A DNA stretch of 64,000 bases from Siphonodentalium dalli (lineage: Eukaryota; Mollusca; Scaphopoda; Gadilida; Siphonodentaliidae): positions 20,882,134-20,946,133 of the forward strand of contig CP136065.1 in assembly GCA_032622095.1 (NCBI GenBank), written 5' to 3'. Below are positions 35,055 to 44,819 of the stretch, one piece after another (position 1 is the first letter of the stretch; every line of letters begins with the position of its first letter). A program made the translations under genes and the position numbers. A model generated the notes under the pieces. It saw only the letters and a list, made by a program, of their open reading frames with translations, did not search any database and had not been told where the DNA came from.

Positions 35055-35423
35055 AAATCAAAATCTAACATCCTGGCTTCCCAAATTCAAGACGAATTAA
35101 AACCAGATTTATTGGCTAAAATTCATGCAGCATTAAAAACCGTTCCGTCCTGGCCTGACGAAAATTATGACGATTTTCTGCCGGACTGTTTTGAATTGGA
35201 AAAGCTAACGTATGATGAATATTGCGCCATTTTAAAACCACAAATATATCAATTAGAAAATACACGGTACGGGACCGTCTCCGAAATTAAAATAATTCGA
35301 AAATGTATACTATTTAGAGACTGGGTCCACGTCATAGAATTCTCCGTGTGGATTAATAATAACAACATTTGTCACACGTTTGAAAGTGGTCGATGTATAA
35401 AGTATCCGTTTAAAACGAGTTAA
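35055..35423 (+). CDS. Open frame of unknown function upstream of gag
   Basis: 123 codons are open from 35055 to a TAA at 35421-35423, 14 nt before the gag ATG, with no in-frame ATG near the start. The peptide is not low-complexity: 'DELKPDLLAKIHAALKTVPS', 'LTYDEYCAILKPQIYQLENT', 'CILFRDWVHVIEFSVWINNN'. I recognise no family. A possible acceptor AG at 35090-35091 would join the leader donor at 34955 in the correct phase for this frame, which would supply an ATG. It may therefore be a small accessory protein from a spliced RNA, or a chance ORF in a long leader. Confidence 0.4.
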   Translation, partial: KSKSNILASQIQDELKPDLLAKIHAALKTVPSWPDENYDDFLPDCFELEKLTYDEYCAILKPQIYQLENTRYGTVSEIKIIRKCILFRDWVHVIEFSVWINNNNICHTFESGRCIKYPFKTS

Positions 35424-35437
35424 AGATATTTCAAATA

Positions 35438-36595
35438 ATGGCTCAAATTGTTGATGATATACAAGGTGCGCATTTGAACGTACCCTTACCCGCGGACGAA
35501 GCAAATATGGACGCACCTGTTCAACAACAACAACCGCAAAATCCTCAACCACAACCCGGGCAACAAGGCGACTTAAATGCCGCCTTACATTTGTTGAGAC
35601 AAAACGAGCAAATCGGGCTCGTCTTGGCAGGAATCCAGCAGCAATTTGCTGGATTCAATTTGAATCTGGGACAACAAACCAATGCGATTCGTACGCAAAC
35701 CGCCGCGCAAAGCGCGTTGACTTTATCTACAATGGTAGAAAAGTACGAGGGACAACCTCGGAAATTAAGGGAATTCTTAAAACAAATAGACCGGTATTGT
35801 AATATACTCGGTACACCAGAAGAAGAAAGATGGTTAGTCGCACTTCAGCGTACAGGCGGCCCTGTAGCTGAATTTCTCACGCGATATCATCACGAAAATC
35901 AAGGGGTCACGTGGAACCAAATAAAACGCGAACTAACGATTAGATTCGCGGAAATAACAGACAAACATCAGGCTCTTGCAAAAGTAAGAAGCTTCAAACA
36001 AAAAGCAGGGGAAAATATACATATATATGTAGAGGCAGTTCGCCAATTAGCAGTGGATGCTTTCGAGTATGAAGAATTAGCCATCCCTGCAATACAACGT
36101 CAGTTGGTACAGTATTTCACTGACGGGTTAAATGACACAAACCTCAAGATGAAAATCTTGAGAGAAGATCCACAAACATTGGATCAAGCAGCTTTCGTAG
36201 CTGTGGAGGAATTTAATATCCTTAAACGATTTTCAATGCGTTTCAATCGCACACCGACGAATGAAACCCCATCGGGACAAGAACCGATGGATGTAAATAG
36301 GGTCAAACCAAAAATAGTGCAGTGTAATTACTGTCACAAATTGGGCCACAAATATGAAGCTTGTAGACTCCGCCCAAGACAAAATACACATGTTCACACA
36401 ATAAATAACTCTCCTCAACCGCCAACCAAATTTTGTCGAAGCTGTTGGAAGCTAACATATCATGATACTCGTGAATGTTGGTACAAGGACCACTTGTACG
36501 ATTATGGGACAACGAACCCAAACTTTAAACGCCGAATGCGTAACGAGTTGGACGAGCAGCAAAACAGAAAACCGAATCCCTCTTTAAACGAGTAG
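35438..36595 (+). CDS. gag: Gag structural polyprotein
   Basis: 385 codons, ATG in good context (AATAATGG). The N-terminal region is Gln/Pro-rich (about 28-45). A helical capsid-like core spans roughly 90-270 ('RTGGPVAEFLTRYHHENQ', 'ITDKHQALAKVRSFKQKAGE'), resembling the retrotransposon Gag capsid fold. Two zinc knuckles follow: CX2CX4HX4C from C296 and CX2CX5HX4C from C333. The second has a five-residue rather than four-residue gap. Gag would assemble particles and package RNA. The last codons overlap the pol frame, with a TTTAAAC heptamer at 36583-36589 just before the TAG. Several short upstream ATGs in the leader imply reinitiation, leaky scanning or internal initiation. Confidence 0.92.
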   Translation: MAQIVDDIQGAHLNVPLPADEANMDAPVQQQQPQNPQPQPGQQGDLNAALHLLRQNEQIGLVLAGIQQQFAGFNLNLGQQTNAIRTQTAAQSALTLSTMVEKYEGQPRKLREFLKQIDRYCNILGTPEEERWLVALQRTGGPVAEFLTRYHHENQGVTWNQIKRELTIRFAEITDKHQALAKVRSFKQKAGENIHIYVEAVRQLAVDAFEYEELAIPAIQRQLVQYFTDGLNDTNLKMKILREDPQTLDQAAFVAVEEFNILKRFSMRFNRTPTNETPSGQEPMDVNRVKPKIVQCNYCHKLGHKYEACRLRPRQNTHVHTINNSPQPPTKFCRSCWKLTYHDTRECWYKDHLYDYGTTNPNFKRRMRNELDEQQNRKPNPSLNE

Positions 36596-39500
36596 AACCT
36601 GTTCGTGACAAGGCGCGCGCGCGGGTTAACCATATTAAACATAAATCAAAGCCTTACCAAACTGTATCCAATAAAGCACTCTATCCAAATTTAACACGTA
36701 AAAATTTACCGTCAACGAATGTAATTCCATTAAATTCGCACAGATTTACTAGAACGTATGACAACCGTTACGATTCACATTGTAAAAACATATCTGGTCA
36801 TGGGAGTACAAAGCATATACACTATGCCAGACCCACAGTAAAAATGATTGACAACGCGCGACCCAACGCCGACCTTCATGTCAAACCGGTGCATCATCAC
36901 TTGCATTCCGAATTGTCATATGCTGATCGAGTAAAATCGAACAAGAAATCATTGGAGAACACAAATAAGTTAAATAAAGTGAAGAATACTTATGTCATGG
37001 GTCACAAGACGCCAAATACAATTGACACTAAACGTGCGGATCCACGAACGCGAAAATTCGACAACCGTGGGTCTAACTCCCATAAACATGTTAAATCACT
37101 GAATAATCCGCATAAAATACATGCGAATCGAGAGAGACACTCCATAAATCCGCGATTCGCCTCGCCATGGGATAATAAAACTGAAAAAGCACAGCAAAAC
37201 TCGAAAAATAGGAGTTTTCAAAAATCATCTATTGAGTGCCCATTTAAGGGACAAAACACTCAGAAACAACCAAATCAAGCCTACAGTAACTTATTACATT
37301 ACGGGAAATCGAAAAATTCACAAAAACAAAAAATTAAAAAATTTCTGTATGATGGCGACCAAAATGGCCAACAAGATGACACAAAATTGAAAAACACAAA
37401 AAATGGAATAAATCAATTTCCAAACAAAAATCTTAGTCCCAAACAACGAATTCCGTATTCTCAAGGTCAAACGAACTCAAACAAGACTGAACATAGTAAT
37501 AAAACTCAAAAACTTAAAAATCAGCCCAATTTTCAAATTTCTTATCCAAACAACAGGTATAGTGTACTGGAACAAGACTATTGTCCTCCAGACTATACAA
37601 ATATACATGTGCCTGATAGTCCAATACCTTCAAGGCCACAACACCGTCGTAAAACAAAGGATTTTATGAAAAATCAAAATTCCAACTCCAAGTTCAAACT
37701 TGTTGAGACTAATGATAAATACAATGTACTTAAAATGAAATTACCCAAACCGAATGTACGGTACACAAAACACAATAAACCTAGTAAAACTGCTAAAATA
37801 GTTGAAAAGTCTCATAAAACAAATGATGTTGCAAATCAACTTAAAGATAGAAAAGAATGGTTAAACCAAGTTAAAAAGTTAATTAAAGCAAGCAAGCAAA
37901 CAGATACTCAAATGAAACATACCATACATGGTCGTGGAGTCTCTCATAACCCCAAATCAAATAAAAATGGAAAAACTTCTGAAAAATTCAAAAATGAAAC
38001 ATCCAAAGAAGTGAATGTTACAGGTACGCCTGTGCCATCCTCAATATTGCTTCAAATAGGCAAACAACGTGTTCGTGCCCTTTGTGATACTGGAGCACAG
38101 TGCTCCATAATTAGCAACTGTTTATATAAACAAATCACAAATAGACCCAAACTTAACAGAAGGAAGGATAATTTGACTTCAGTCACAGGAAGTGAACTCA
38201 AATGTATCGGTCAAATTGAATTACCTTTCAAAGTTAGTGGGTTAAAGATGAAACATGATTTTTATATCGTGGAAAATATGACCCGCAATATAATCTTAGG
38301 TACTGACTGGATGGTTCAAAACTGTGTGCGAATATTCTTCGACTTACAATGTTTGAAGATTAATCATCGCATCGTTCCAATGGTACCTGACTTAGAGATT
38401 GCAAGCCTTGTTAGACTTAAGAAGGAAGCACTTCTCAAGCCCCAGAGTTGTCTCTTAACTTGTGCTCACATCGTTGGCGGATGTGGCTTATTCGACACTA
38501 ACCTGTTACAAGTTAGTTCTCTGGATCATGGGTTCTTGTCTGAACAACCCGGCTTGAACTTAAGTGATGCAGTCATTAATGTTAATGACCTTACTTCTTT
38601 AGGCAGCATCCCTGTATACCTTGTCAATGATACTGACAAGTTCTATAAACTTAGAAAGGGATGTGTCTTAGGCAAGGTTGAACCTCTTGAGACAGCTCAG
38701 ATTTCTGAAGTCTCCCAGTCACCCACTCAGTCATTTTCCCGTGACACCAAGCCATCAAAAATTAATTATGCTGAGGTTGATGTGCCCTCAGATAAGAAAC
38801 AAATAATCACAGATCTTCTTAAAAGTAATGAAGGTCTCTTTGCTGCAACTGATGCAGACCTAACCTTTACTGACACAGTAAAGATGAAAATAGATACACA
38901 AGGTAATGCACCCATCAAGTGCCAACCATACCGTGTTCCATTGGCTAAAAAGCAGATCATGGACCAGGCAATTGATGATATGCTTGAATCAGATATCATT
39001 ACCCCTGCTAGATCACCATGGTCCTTTCCTTGCTTACTTGTGGGCAAGAAAGATGGTTCATCAAGATTTTGTGTTGACTTTCGTAAGCTCAATGCTATTA
39101 CTAAACCAATTACTTGGCCACTCCCGGTCATTGATGACATATTGAATTCTCTAAATGGCTCTAAATACCTGACAGCGCTTGATCTTAAGTCAGGCTACTG
39201 GCAAATCTTATTAGATGAAGATGCCCGTGAAAAGTCTACATTTACTTGCCATAGAGGGACCTATTCTTTCAAGGTAATGAGTTTCGGTCTTTCAAATGCC
39301 CCAAGTTTGTTTCAAGAGCTCATGTCCGTCGTCTTAGATGGCCTACAAGATCGCTCATTAGCCTACTTAGACGATATTTTGATATTCTCGCCGACGGAGG
39401 CTCAACATCGTAAAGACATTCAAACTGTCTTCGATCGCCTTCGACAACATAAATTGAAACTCAAATTGAAAAAGTGTAAGTTTTTCCAAACTGAGACCAA

Positions 39501-42048
39501 GTACTTAGGTTTTGTTATTAACTCAGATGGTGTCAAACCCGACCTTGATAAAGTCAAGGCCATTCGAGATGTTCCACCACCTACCAATATTAAAGGAGTT
39601 AGATCATTTATGGGAATGACATCATACTATCGTCGTTTCATTCCTGGTTTTAGCGCCATCGCTACACCTCTGATTAATCTCACTAAAAAGTATTCAAAGT
39701 TTAAATGGACTGATGAATGCCAAAGAAGCTTTGATACCATGAAATCAAAACTAACTGGAGTATCTTATCTTGCATACCCAGACGTCAACAAACCATATTG
39801 GTTATATACTGATGCCTCTGACAATTGTATCGGGGCATGTCTTACTCAACCTTATGAAGACCCAAGTCTTGATCCCACCATCGCTGGTGAATTGGAAAGA
39901 CCAATCTATTTCCTCTCACACAAACTTAGTGATACTCAACGCCGCTGGGCCACAATTGAAAAGGAATGCTTCGCCATTCACTATGCCCTTCGAAAGTTTG
40001 ATCATTACTTATCAAATGCTCAGTTTACCATTCGTACTGACCACAAACCTCTTGAACATCTTCTTAGTGCCAATAAGAAACTTCAGAATTGGGCACTGGA
40101 TATTGCTGGCTATAATTGCCAGATTGAATACATACCAGGTCCTTCGAATCTCTGTGCAGACTGGCTCTCTCGTCCACCTGCACCTTCTCCGTTAAATCCT
40201 CATACTGATACTGATTCCTCAGATGGTGAAGACATTCCTGAGATCAGTGATAAGGCTTATCAAGTGACAGCCATAAATTCTAACAAATTTGAACCCAAAG
40301 AATTTGCTAAGTGCATAATTCCTCCAGATGACTTACCTCGTCAATCTCAACTCACACATGTTGATTTCAACATGACTCTAGAACAAGATAAAGACGCTGA
40401 GATAGTAGAGCTTAAGAAACAATATAATTGCAACAATCCACCCCCCTCCATTTGGGAAAAATACATACTTATCAATGACATCTTGCATTATATTAGTCAT
40501 GCCAAGGATGACCCTGTTCTTCGCATGTGCATTCCATCTCATTTACAAGCTCACATTATGCAACAGTACCACGATGATAATGGGCATCTAGGTACCGATA
40601 AAATGTTTTCCTCAATCAAATCCAAGTATTATTGGAAGAATCTTTACAAAGATATATATGCATATTGTGAAAAATGCATTCCCTGCCAAAGTCGAAAACT
40701 TCAGAAAAAGAAATCACCTCTTCAAGAAACAGACATAGCACCTTACCCCTTCGCTAAAATTGGTCTCGATTTAAGTGGACCCTACCCTAAGACGTTAAGT
40801 GGGAACGTCTACATCGTCACTTTCATCGACCTCTATAGTGGTTGGCCAGAAAGTTTTGCAGTACCAGACAAATCTGCCTCCACTATTGCCAATTTGTTAC
40901 TCAGTGAGATTTTTCCTCGTTTCTCAGCACCGCTGGAACTGGTAACTGATAATGGCACCGAGAATATTAATCAAGTCATGCATGATGTCTTAGAAGAACT
41001 TCGTATTCATCACGTCACTTCTTCTTATTATCATCCTCAGAGTAACGCCAAAGTTGAACGCGTTCACCGGACTATGCATGACATTCTTTCCAAGTTGCTT
41101 AAGAATCAACTTGAGACATGGGATCTGTATCTTCCCCAAACACTGGCTAGTATACGATTCAGTGTGAATGAATCTACTAAATACTCGCCATTCTACCTGC
41201 TATATCAACGCGACCCCATTTTACCAATTGACAATTTGCTCCGCCCTCATCACAAGTATGTGGGTGAAGACTTTCACAAGGTCGCACTTCAAGAAATGCA
41301 TCGTTCATTTCGTTTGATGCATCGTCATCTACAGTCTGCTAAAAAGCGACAGAAAACCTACCAAGATAAGAAGGCGACCGATAACTCTTTTGAAGTGGGC
41401 GACCCTGTCTATTATAAAGACAATCGCACCAAAAATAAGTTAGCCCTTAAGTGGCAACCATATTTTCGCGTCATTGAAAAGCGGTCCCCTGTTTCATACC
41501 GCATCCGTAATCAACTTACAGGTCGTGTGACTAAGAGTCATGCTGACCTCCTCCGCAGAGCTGCCATAGATTGGACTCTGCCTGTCAAAACTGACAAAGA
41601 AGCTGCTGTCAGAGCGCAGCGCTATGTTGTACCCCCCTCCTCATCTGATTCTGACTCCGACTCCGAGGATAACATACCTCTTCAGCGTCTTCGTACAATG
41701 AAACGCCAGGTCAGATCAGATTCGGAGGACGAAGACGATATACCCCTTAACGAGCTTCGCACCAAGCTGCGTGCTCGTAAACTAGCTCAAGAGGCTCAGA
41801 ATGATTATAATGCCTCTACTGAAGAGTACAGTGATGATATGCACAATGCATATAACGCATCTACCGACGATTATGATGTACCTCCCAATCTGGGATTACA
41901 AGACATCACCATGGCTGCAGACATTGAATCTGTTCATGCCAAATTATCAACAGCAGAGGACGACTCAGCTGAATCTCAGTTTGAACCTGGTCGCCTGCTT
42001 ACCATTGAACCCCTGACAGTTATCCCCCTTCTAGAGACTGATCTCTAA
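36544..42048 (+). CDS. pol: Pol polyprotein: protease, RT, RNase H, integrase
   Basis: Open in the -1 frame from 36544, presumably made as a Gag-Pol frameshift product; the first ATG is 36844 and residue numbers are from there. 1-390: very basic Asn/Lys/Gln-rich spacer. 415-418: DTGA protease site, with 'ILGTDWM' after it. RT: 'RFCVDFRKLN', 'LTALDLKSGYWQ', YLDD at 841-844. RNase H: 'YTDASDN' and 'IRTDHKPL'. Integrase: zinc motif H1243, H1248, C1275, C1278; catalytic D1309, D1369, E1405 (D-35-E); a GPY/F-like 'WQPYFRVIEKRSPVSYRI'. The C-terminal ~150 residues are acidic, with two copies of an SED…IPL..LRT motif. No stops or shifts; catalytic residues are all present. Confidence 0.95.
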   Translation, partial: RVGRAAKQKTESLFKRVEPVRDKARARVNHIKHKSKPYQTVSNKALYPNLTRKNLPSTNVIPLNSHRFTRTYDNRYDSHCKNISGHGSTKHIHYARPTVKMIDNARPNADLHVKPVHHHLHSELSYADRVKSNKKSLENTNKLNKVKNTYVMGHKTPNTIDTKRADPRTRKFDNRGSNSHKHVKSLNNPHKIHANRERHSINPRFASPWDNKTEKAQQNSKNRSFQKSSIECPFKGQNTQKQPNQAYSNLLHYGKSKNSQKQKIKKFLYDGDQNGQQDDTKLKNTKNGINQFPNKNLSPKQRIPYSQGQTNSNKTEHSNKTQKLKNQPNFQISYPNNRYSVLEQDYCPPDYTNIHVPDSPIPSRPQHRRKTKDFMKNQNSNSKFKLVETNDKYNVLKMKLPKPNVRYTKHNKPSKTAKIVEKSHKTNDVANQLKDRKEWLNQVKKLIKASKQTDTQMKHTIHGRGVSHNPKSNKNGKTSEKFKNETSKEVNVTGTPVPSSILLQIGKQRVRALCDTGAQCSIISNCLYKQITNRPKLNRRKDNLTSVTGSELKCIGQIELPFKVSGLKMKHDFYIVENMTRNIILGTDWMVQNCVRIFFDLQCLKINHRIVPMVPDLEIASLVRLKKEALLKPQSCLLTCAHIVGGCGLFDTNLLQVSSLDHGFLSEQPGLNLSDAVINVNDLTSLGSIPVYLVNDTDKFYKLRKGCVLGKVEPLETAQISEVSQSPTQSFSRDTKPSKINYAEVDVPSDKKQIITDLLKSNEGLFAATDADLTFTDTVKMKIDTQGNAPIKCQPYRVPLAKKQIMDQAIDDMLESDIITPARSPWSFPCLLVGKKDGSSRFCVDFRKLNAITKPITWPLPVIDDILNSLNGSKYLTALDLKSGYWQILLDEDAREKSTFTCHRGTYSFKVMSFGLSNAPSLFQELMSVVLDGLQDRSLAYLDDILIFSPTEAQHRKDIQTVFDRLRQHKLKLKLKKCKFFQTETKYLGFVINSDGVKPDLDKVKAIRDVPPPTNIKGVRSFMGMTSYYRRFIPGFSAIATPLINLTKKYSKFKWTDECQRSFDTMKSKLTGVSYLAYPDVNKPYWLYTDASDNCIGACLTQPYEDPSLDPTIAGELERPIYFLSHKLSDTQRRWATIEKECFAIHYALRKFDHYLSNAQFTIRTDHKPLEHLLSANKKLQNWALDIAGYNCQIEYIPGPSNLCADWLSRPPAPSPLNPHTDTDSSDGEDIPEISDKAYQVTAINSNKFEPKEFAKCIIPPDDLPRQSQLTHVDFNMTLEQDKDAEIVELKKQYNCNNPPPSIWEKYILINDILHYISHAKDDPVLRMCIPSHLQAHIMQQYHDDNGHLGTDKMFSSIKSKYYWKNLYKDIYAYCEKCIPCQSRKLQKKKSPLQETDIAPYPFAKIGLDLSGPYPKTLSGNVYIVTFIDLYSGWPESFAVPDKSASTIANLLLSEIFPRFSAPLELVTDNGTENINQVMHDVLEELRIHHVTSSYYHPQSNAKVERVHRTMHDILSKLLKNQLETWDLYLPQTLASIRFSVNESTKYSPFYLLYQRDPILPIDNLLRPHHKYVGEDFHKVALQEMHRSFRLMHRHLQSAKKRQKTYQDKKATDNSFEVGDPVYYKDNRTKNKLALKWQPYFRVIEKRSPVSYRIRNQLTGRVTKSHADLLRRAAIDWTLPVKTDKEAAVRAQRYVVPPSSSDSDSDSEDNIPLQRLRTMKRQVRSDSEDEDDIPLNELRTKLRARKLAQEAQNDYNASTEEYSDDMHNAYNASTDDYDVPPNLGLQDITMAADIESVHAKLSTAEDDSAESQFEPGRLLTIEPLTVIPLLETDL
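36583..36613 (+). promoter_or_regulatory. -1 ribosomal frameshift signal
   Basis: In the gag frame, T TTA AAC (36583-36589) fits the X XXY YYZ rule exactly and is the same heptamer used by coronaviruses. It lies two codons before the gag stop, and the pol frame is -1 and open from 36544. Eight bases downstream, CCTGT (36598-36602) can pair with ACAAGG (36608-36613, one bulge), and a (GC)5 tract follows that could extend the structure. Confidence 0.8.
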
Positions 42049-42714
42049 ATATCTGACTACACCGTCAAATAGTCTGTTGTTCCCTTTTCCATTAATGGAT
42101 ATGGATTAGCCGAAATCACATGCATTTCTACTGCATGTCCTTGATTATTTACAAGGTCCCATTAATGGCCGAGCTTATTCCGCGGTTCGTTTATCCCCGC
42201 TGCTCATTTATTCTTTGCCTTCTTTAGCTCTGCTAAAGAATTCCTTGTTAGGGAGGATTGTGCAGCGTTGACATGTGCGACGGCACGGTGTTGACCTGTA
42301 TACGTCTTTGGAAGAATTGACCTGAGTACGTCTGTCACGTACACCTCTTCAGAAGACCTGTCCTCTTTCAAACAAATATTTTTTTTGTCTGAACTCCTCC
42401 CTGTGACTGCAGTCTGATTCCTTCTTTGTAAAAATAGATAGGTGTAAAAGTAAGAAGGGAAATTTGATTTTATTGACTTAACTTTAAATAGTACCATTGC
42501 ACGCCTGAAATTCGCCAATCTAAATAATACCATAGATAGGAATGTTTGAATTAATATTAGTTTTTGGAGAAGTGCACATCTCCAACAACGAGTGTATTTA
42601 AGTTAAGTAACTAGTTACAATTACAAGGATAACAAAGGCAACCAGACACAACAACTAGACATACCCCAACCCTAACCTACGAGATCACTCTAATCATGTG
42701 ACTCTTCTATTTTC
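42049..42714 (+). other. Pol-env intergenic segment
   Basis: About 670 bp without a plus-strand ORF. It ends in a good branch/pyrimidine/acceptor set ('ctctaat', then 'cttctattttcag'). The minus strand carries a 109-codon open frame (42533-42204) ending near 42204; it has no domain I recognise and may be chance. Confidence 0.5.
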
Positions 42715-42716
42715 AG
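42715..42716 (+). promoter_or_regulatory. env 3' splice acceptor
   Basis: AG at 42715-42716 follows 'cttctattttc', with CTAAT/CTAAC branch-like motifs 20-45 bases upstream. Joining to the leader donor at 34955 preserves the env frame. Confidence 0.75.
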
Positions 42717-44815
42717 CAATACTAGTACTCTGTGTGACCTTAATCTCACTAGAATTAGGTCAAACGAATAGCATTATTGTGACGCGACATAATGTGATTT
42801 TCCAAAAACTTAAAGATATATATATGACCAATGCAGATTGGACAATAGGTTTCGTAGTAAACTTAGAACCATTTCAAAACTACTTGAAATCCCTGTCAAG
42901 ACAAATAAAGATAGCTCGAAAAGAGTTGGACCGAACAAAGTTAAAAACAATACAAACAAACGGACATGAGTCGTTTAACTTGACAGGTACAGCTAAACAA
43001 TTCGACGATCTCTTCGCGAGTTTCAGTGAAAACTTAGAGATACTGAACACCGAATACTTAGAAGTTGTTTCGCAATTTGTCGAATACAAAACGCTTCACG
43101 ATGACTCGCCGCATAAGATTAAAAGGTCGCTGCTCCCCTTCATAGGAGAAGGATTATCCTGGCTGTTTGGAACAGTCAGTGAGAGCGACCTCAATAATAT
43201 TAATAATAATATTAATAAATTGGCTAATAATCAACGAAAAATTGAGCACACTCTCAAAGAAAGTTTTAGCCTAATGGACGTCTCCCGGAATTACATCCGT
43301 GAAAATAGAATGAAAACTAATCAGTTGGTTGAAACAGTTAAATATATTCAGCATGTACTCACTGAGGCATTCAACAAGCAATCACACAAATTAACGACAT
43401 TGGAATACTACGCTAATTTGCATAATCATATTGACCTAAGAATTACAGAGATAAATCAAATGATTACTGCTGCTAGATTTCATGTAGAACACATGCATAC
43501 GCAAATAAGTATCTTAACTACCAAACGAATTGCTCCAAGTGTGGTTCGTATTAATACCTTACGACGAGTGTTATCTGACTTGGACAAACATCTTCCAGAT
43601 CATCTTAAATTACCATTTGATCCCAACACTGAATTGTGGAAGTATTATCAAAACTTTAAGTGTTCTACTCTGTTGACAAACAGTCGACTAATTGTACTAG
43701 TGAAAATTCCTCTGATCAACATAAGGAACAAATTCGAACTCTTTAAGATTCATTCGTTCCCATACACACCTAATAACAAATCTTTATCTTCGGATTTAAG
43801 ACAAATGATTGCTGAATATCGGTTTGACCATAAACACTTAATAATAAATGCTGGTCGTACTCAATTCCTAACATTACCCGATAACTCGCTCTGCTTAATG
43901 AATCCATTGCCATTCTGTCCTTTTGATGGTGTTATTCGAACGCTTTACAACGATAAACCATGCCCTATCGCATTACTCATGAATGACACGAGGTCAATAA
44001 AAGACCAGTGCATTATAGAAGTGCAACCGAGCGTTAAACTACCATATGTCAGAAATGTAAACACTGGACTCTTTGTCATTAGCTTAGCTAAACCAATAAC
44101 TTTCTCGGTAATGTGTAAAGATTATGTAAGTTCTCAAGAAGTGACATTATTTCCGCCTATTGGATTATTAACTTTACAACCTACGTGTATCGCTTCTGCC
44201 CCGAATGTGAAAATTGAGAGTCACTTCTCAGGTGACAACTCTCAGCTTATAAATGCGTTTGATAACGAGATTCTTCCTAAATTTAATCTTTCCAAGTTCT
44301 ACCTTTGGAAACCTGTCTTGGACAGAATTGATCGTTTTAGGAATTTTACATTACCAATCGCATTAAAAGGTGTTACTAAAATACCTTTACATCAGTTAAT
44401 TGATTCATTGGACAAACTGGAAAGCATAACACCCCTTAATTCGGAAATTCCAAAATATGTTTATGTAATTATAATTGTGGCAATGTTAGCTTCGGTGCTT
44501 GCCCTCTGTCGTTACCGGAATAAAGTTATGTCCCTCTTATGCAAACATAAACGCCGCAATAGGCGCCATAACGTCAGATTTGGGTCACTAGGTGTACGTG
44601 AAGACGCAGGTACCTTGAACGAAGAACCAACCAGGTCTTCATCACTTGCATCAGAAACCAAGCGATCAGCCGAATCACCATCCACTCCTGTAACTATCAA
44701 ACGTACCAAAATTCACCTAACTGAAAATGATATTGCCTATTTACAGCAGCACCAACTCATGGAACTGCCAGAACTGATTACCACTGACGAAGCTTCTTCA
44801 ACATCTACCTTATAA
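42717..44815 (+). CDS. env: Envelope fusion glycoprotein, baculovirus-F/errantivirus type (main exon)
   Basis: The frame is open from upstream of the acceptor to a TAA at 44813-44815, but there is no ATG near its start, so the leader exon (34946-34955) most likely supplies it; splicing would yield a short hydrophobic N-terminal signal segment. Numbered from 42698: a furin-type KIKR ends at R143, followed by 'SLLPFIGEGLSWLFGTVSES', the conserved fusion-peptide region of this family. A heptad-like Asn-rich helix follows (about 163-185). N-glycosylation sequons include FNLT, MNDT, FNLS and RNFT. A transmembrane segment lies at about 587-604 ('VYVIIIVAMLASVLALC'), then a basic cytoplasmic tail of ~100 residues. 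Length and order fit a complete membrane fusion protein; function is inferred. Confidence 0.88.
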
Positions 44816-44819
44816 GAAA

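Noticed and set aside
36844-36846. ATG at 36844 as an independent pol start
   Set aside because: The frame is open 300 bp upstream, back into gag, behind a canonical -1 slippery heptamer, so a Gag-Pol fusion is the simpler reading.
38766-39140. 124-codon minus-strand ORF inside pol
   Set aside because: Shadow of the conserved protease-RT coding sequence; no domain.
42698-42716. GTG at 42698 as the env start
   Set aside because: Eukaryotic initiation at GTG is unlikely, the stretch is a splice acceptor region, and the real ATG at 42696 meets a stop at once.
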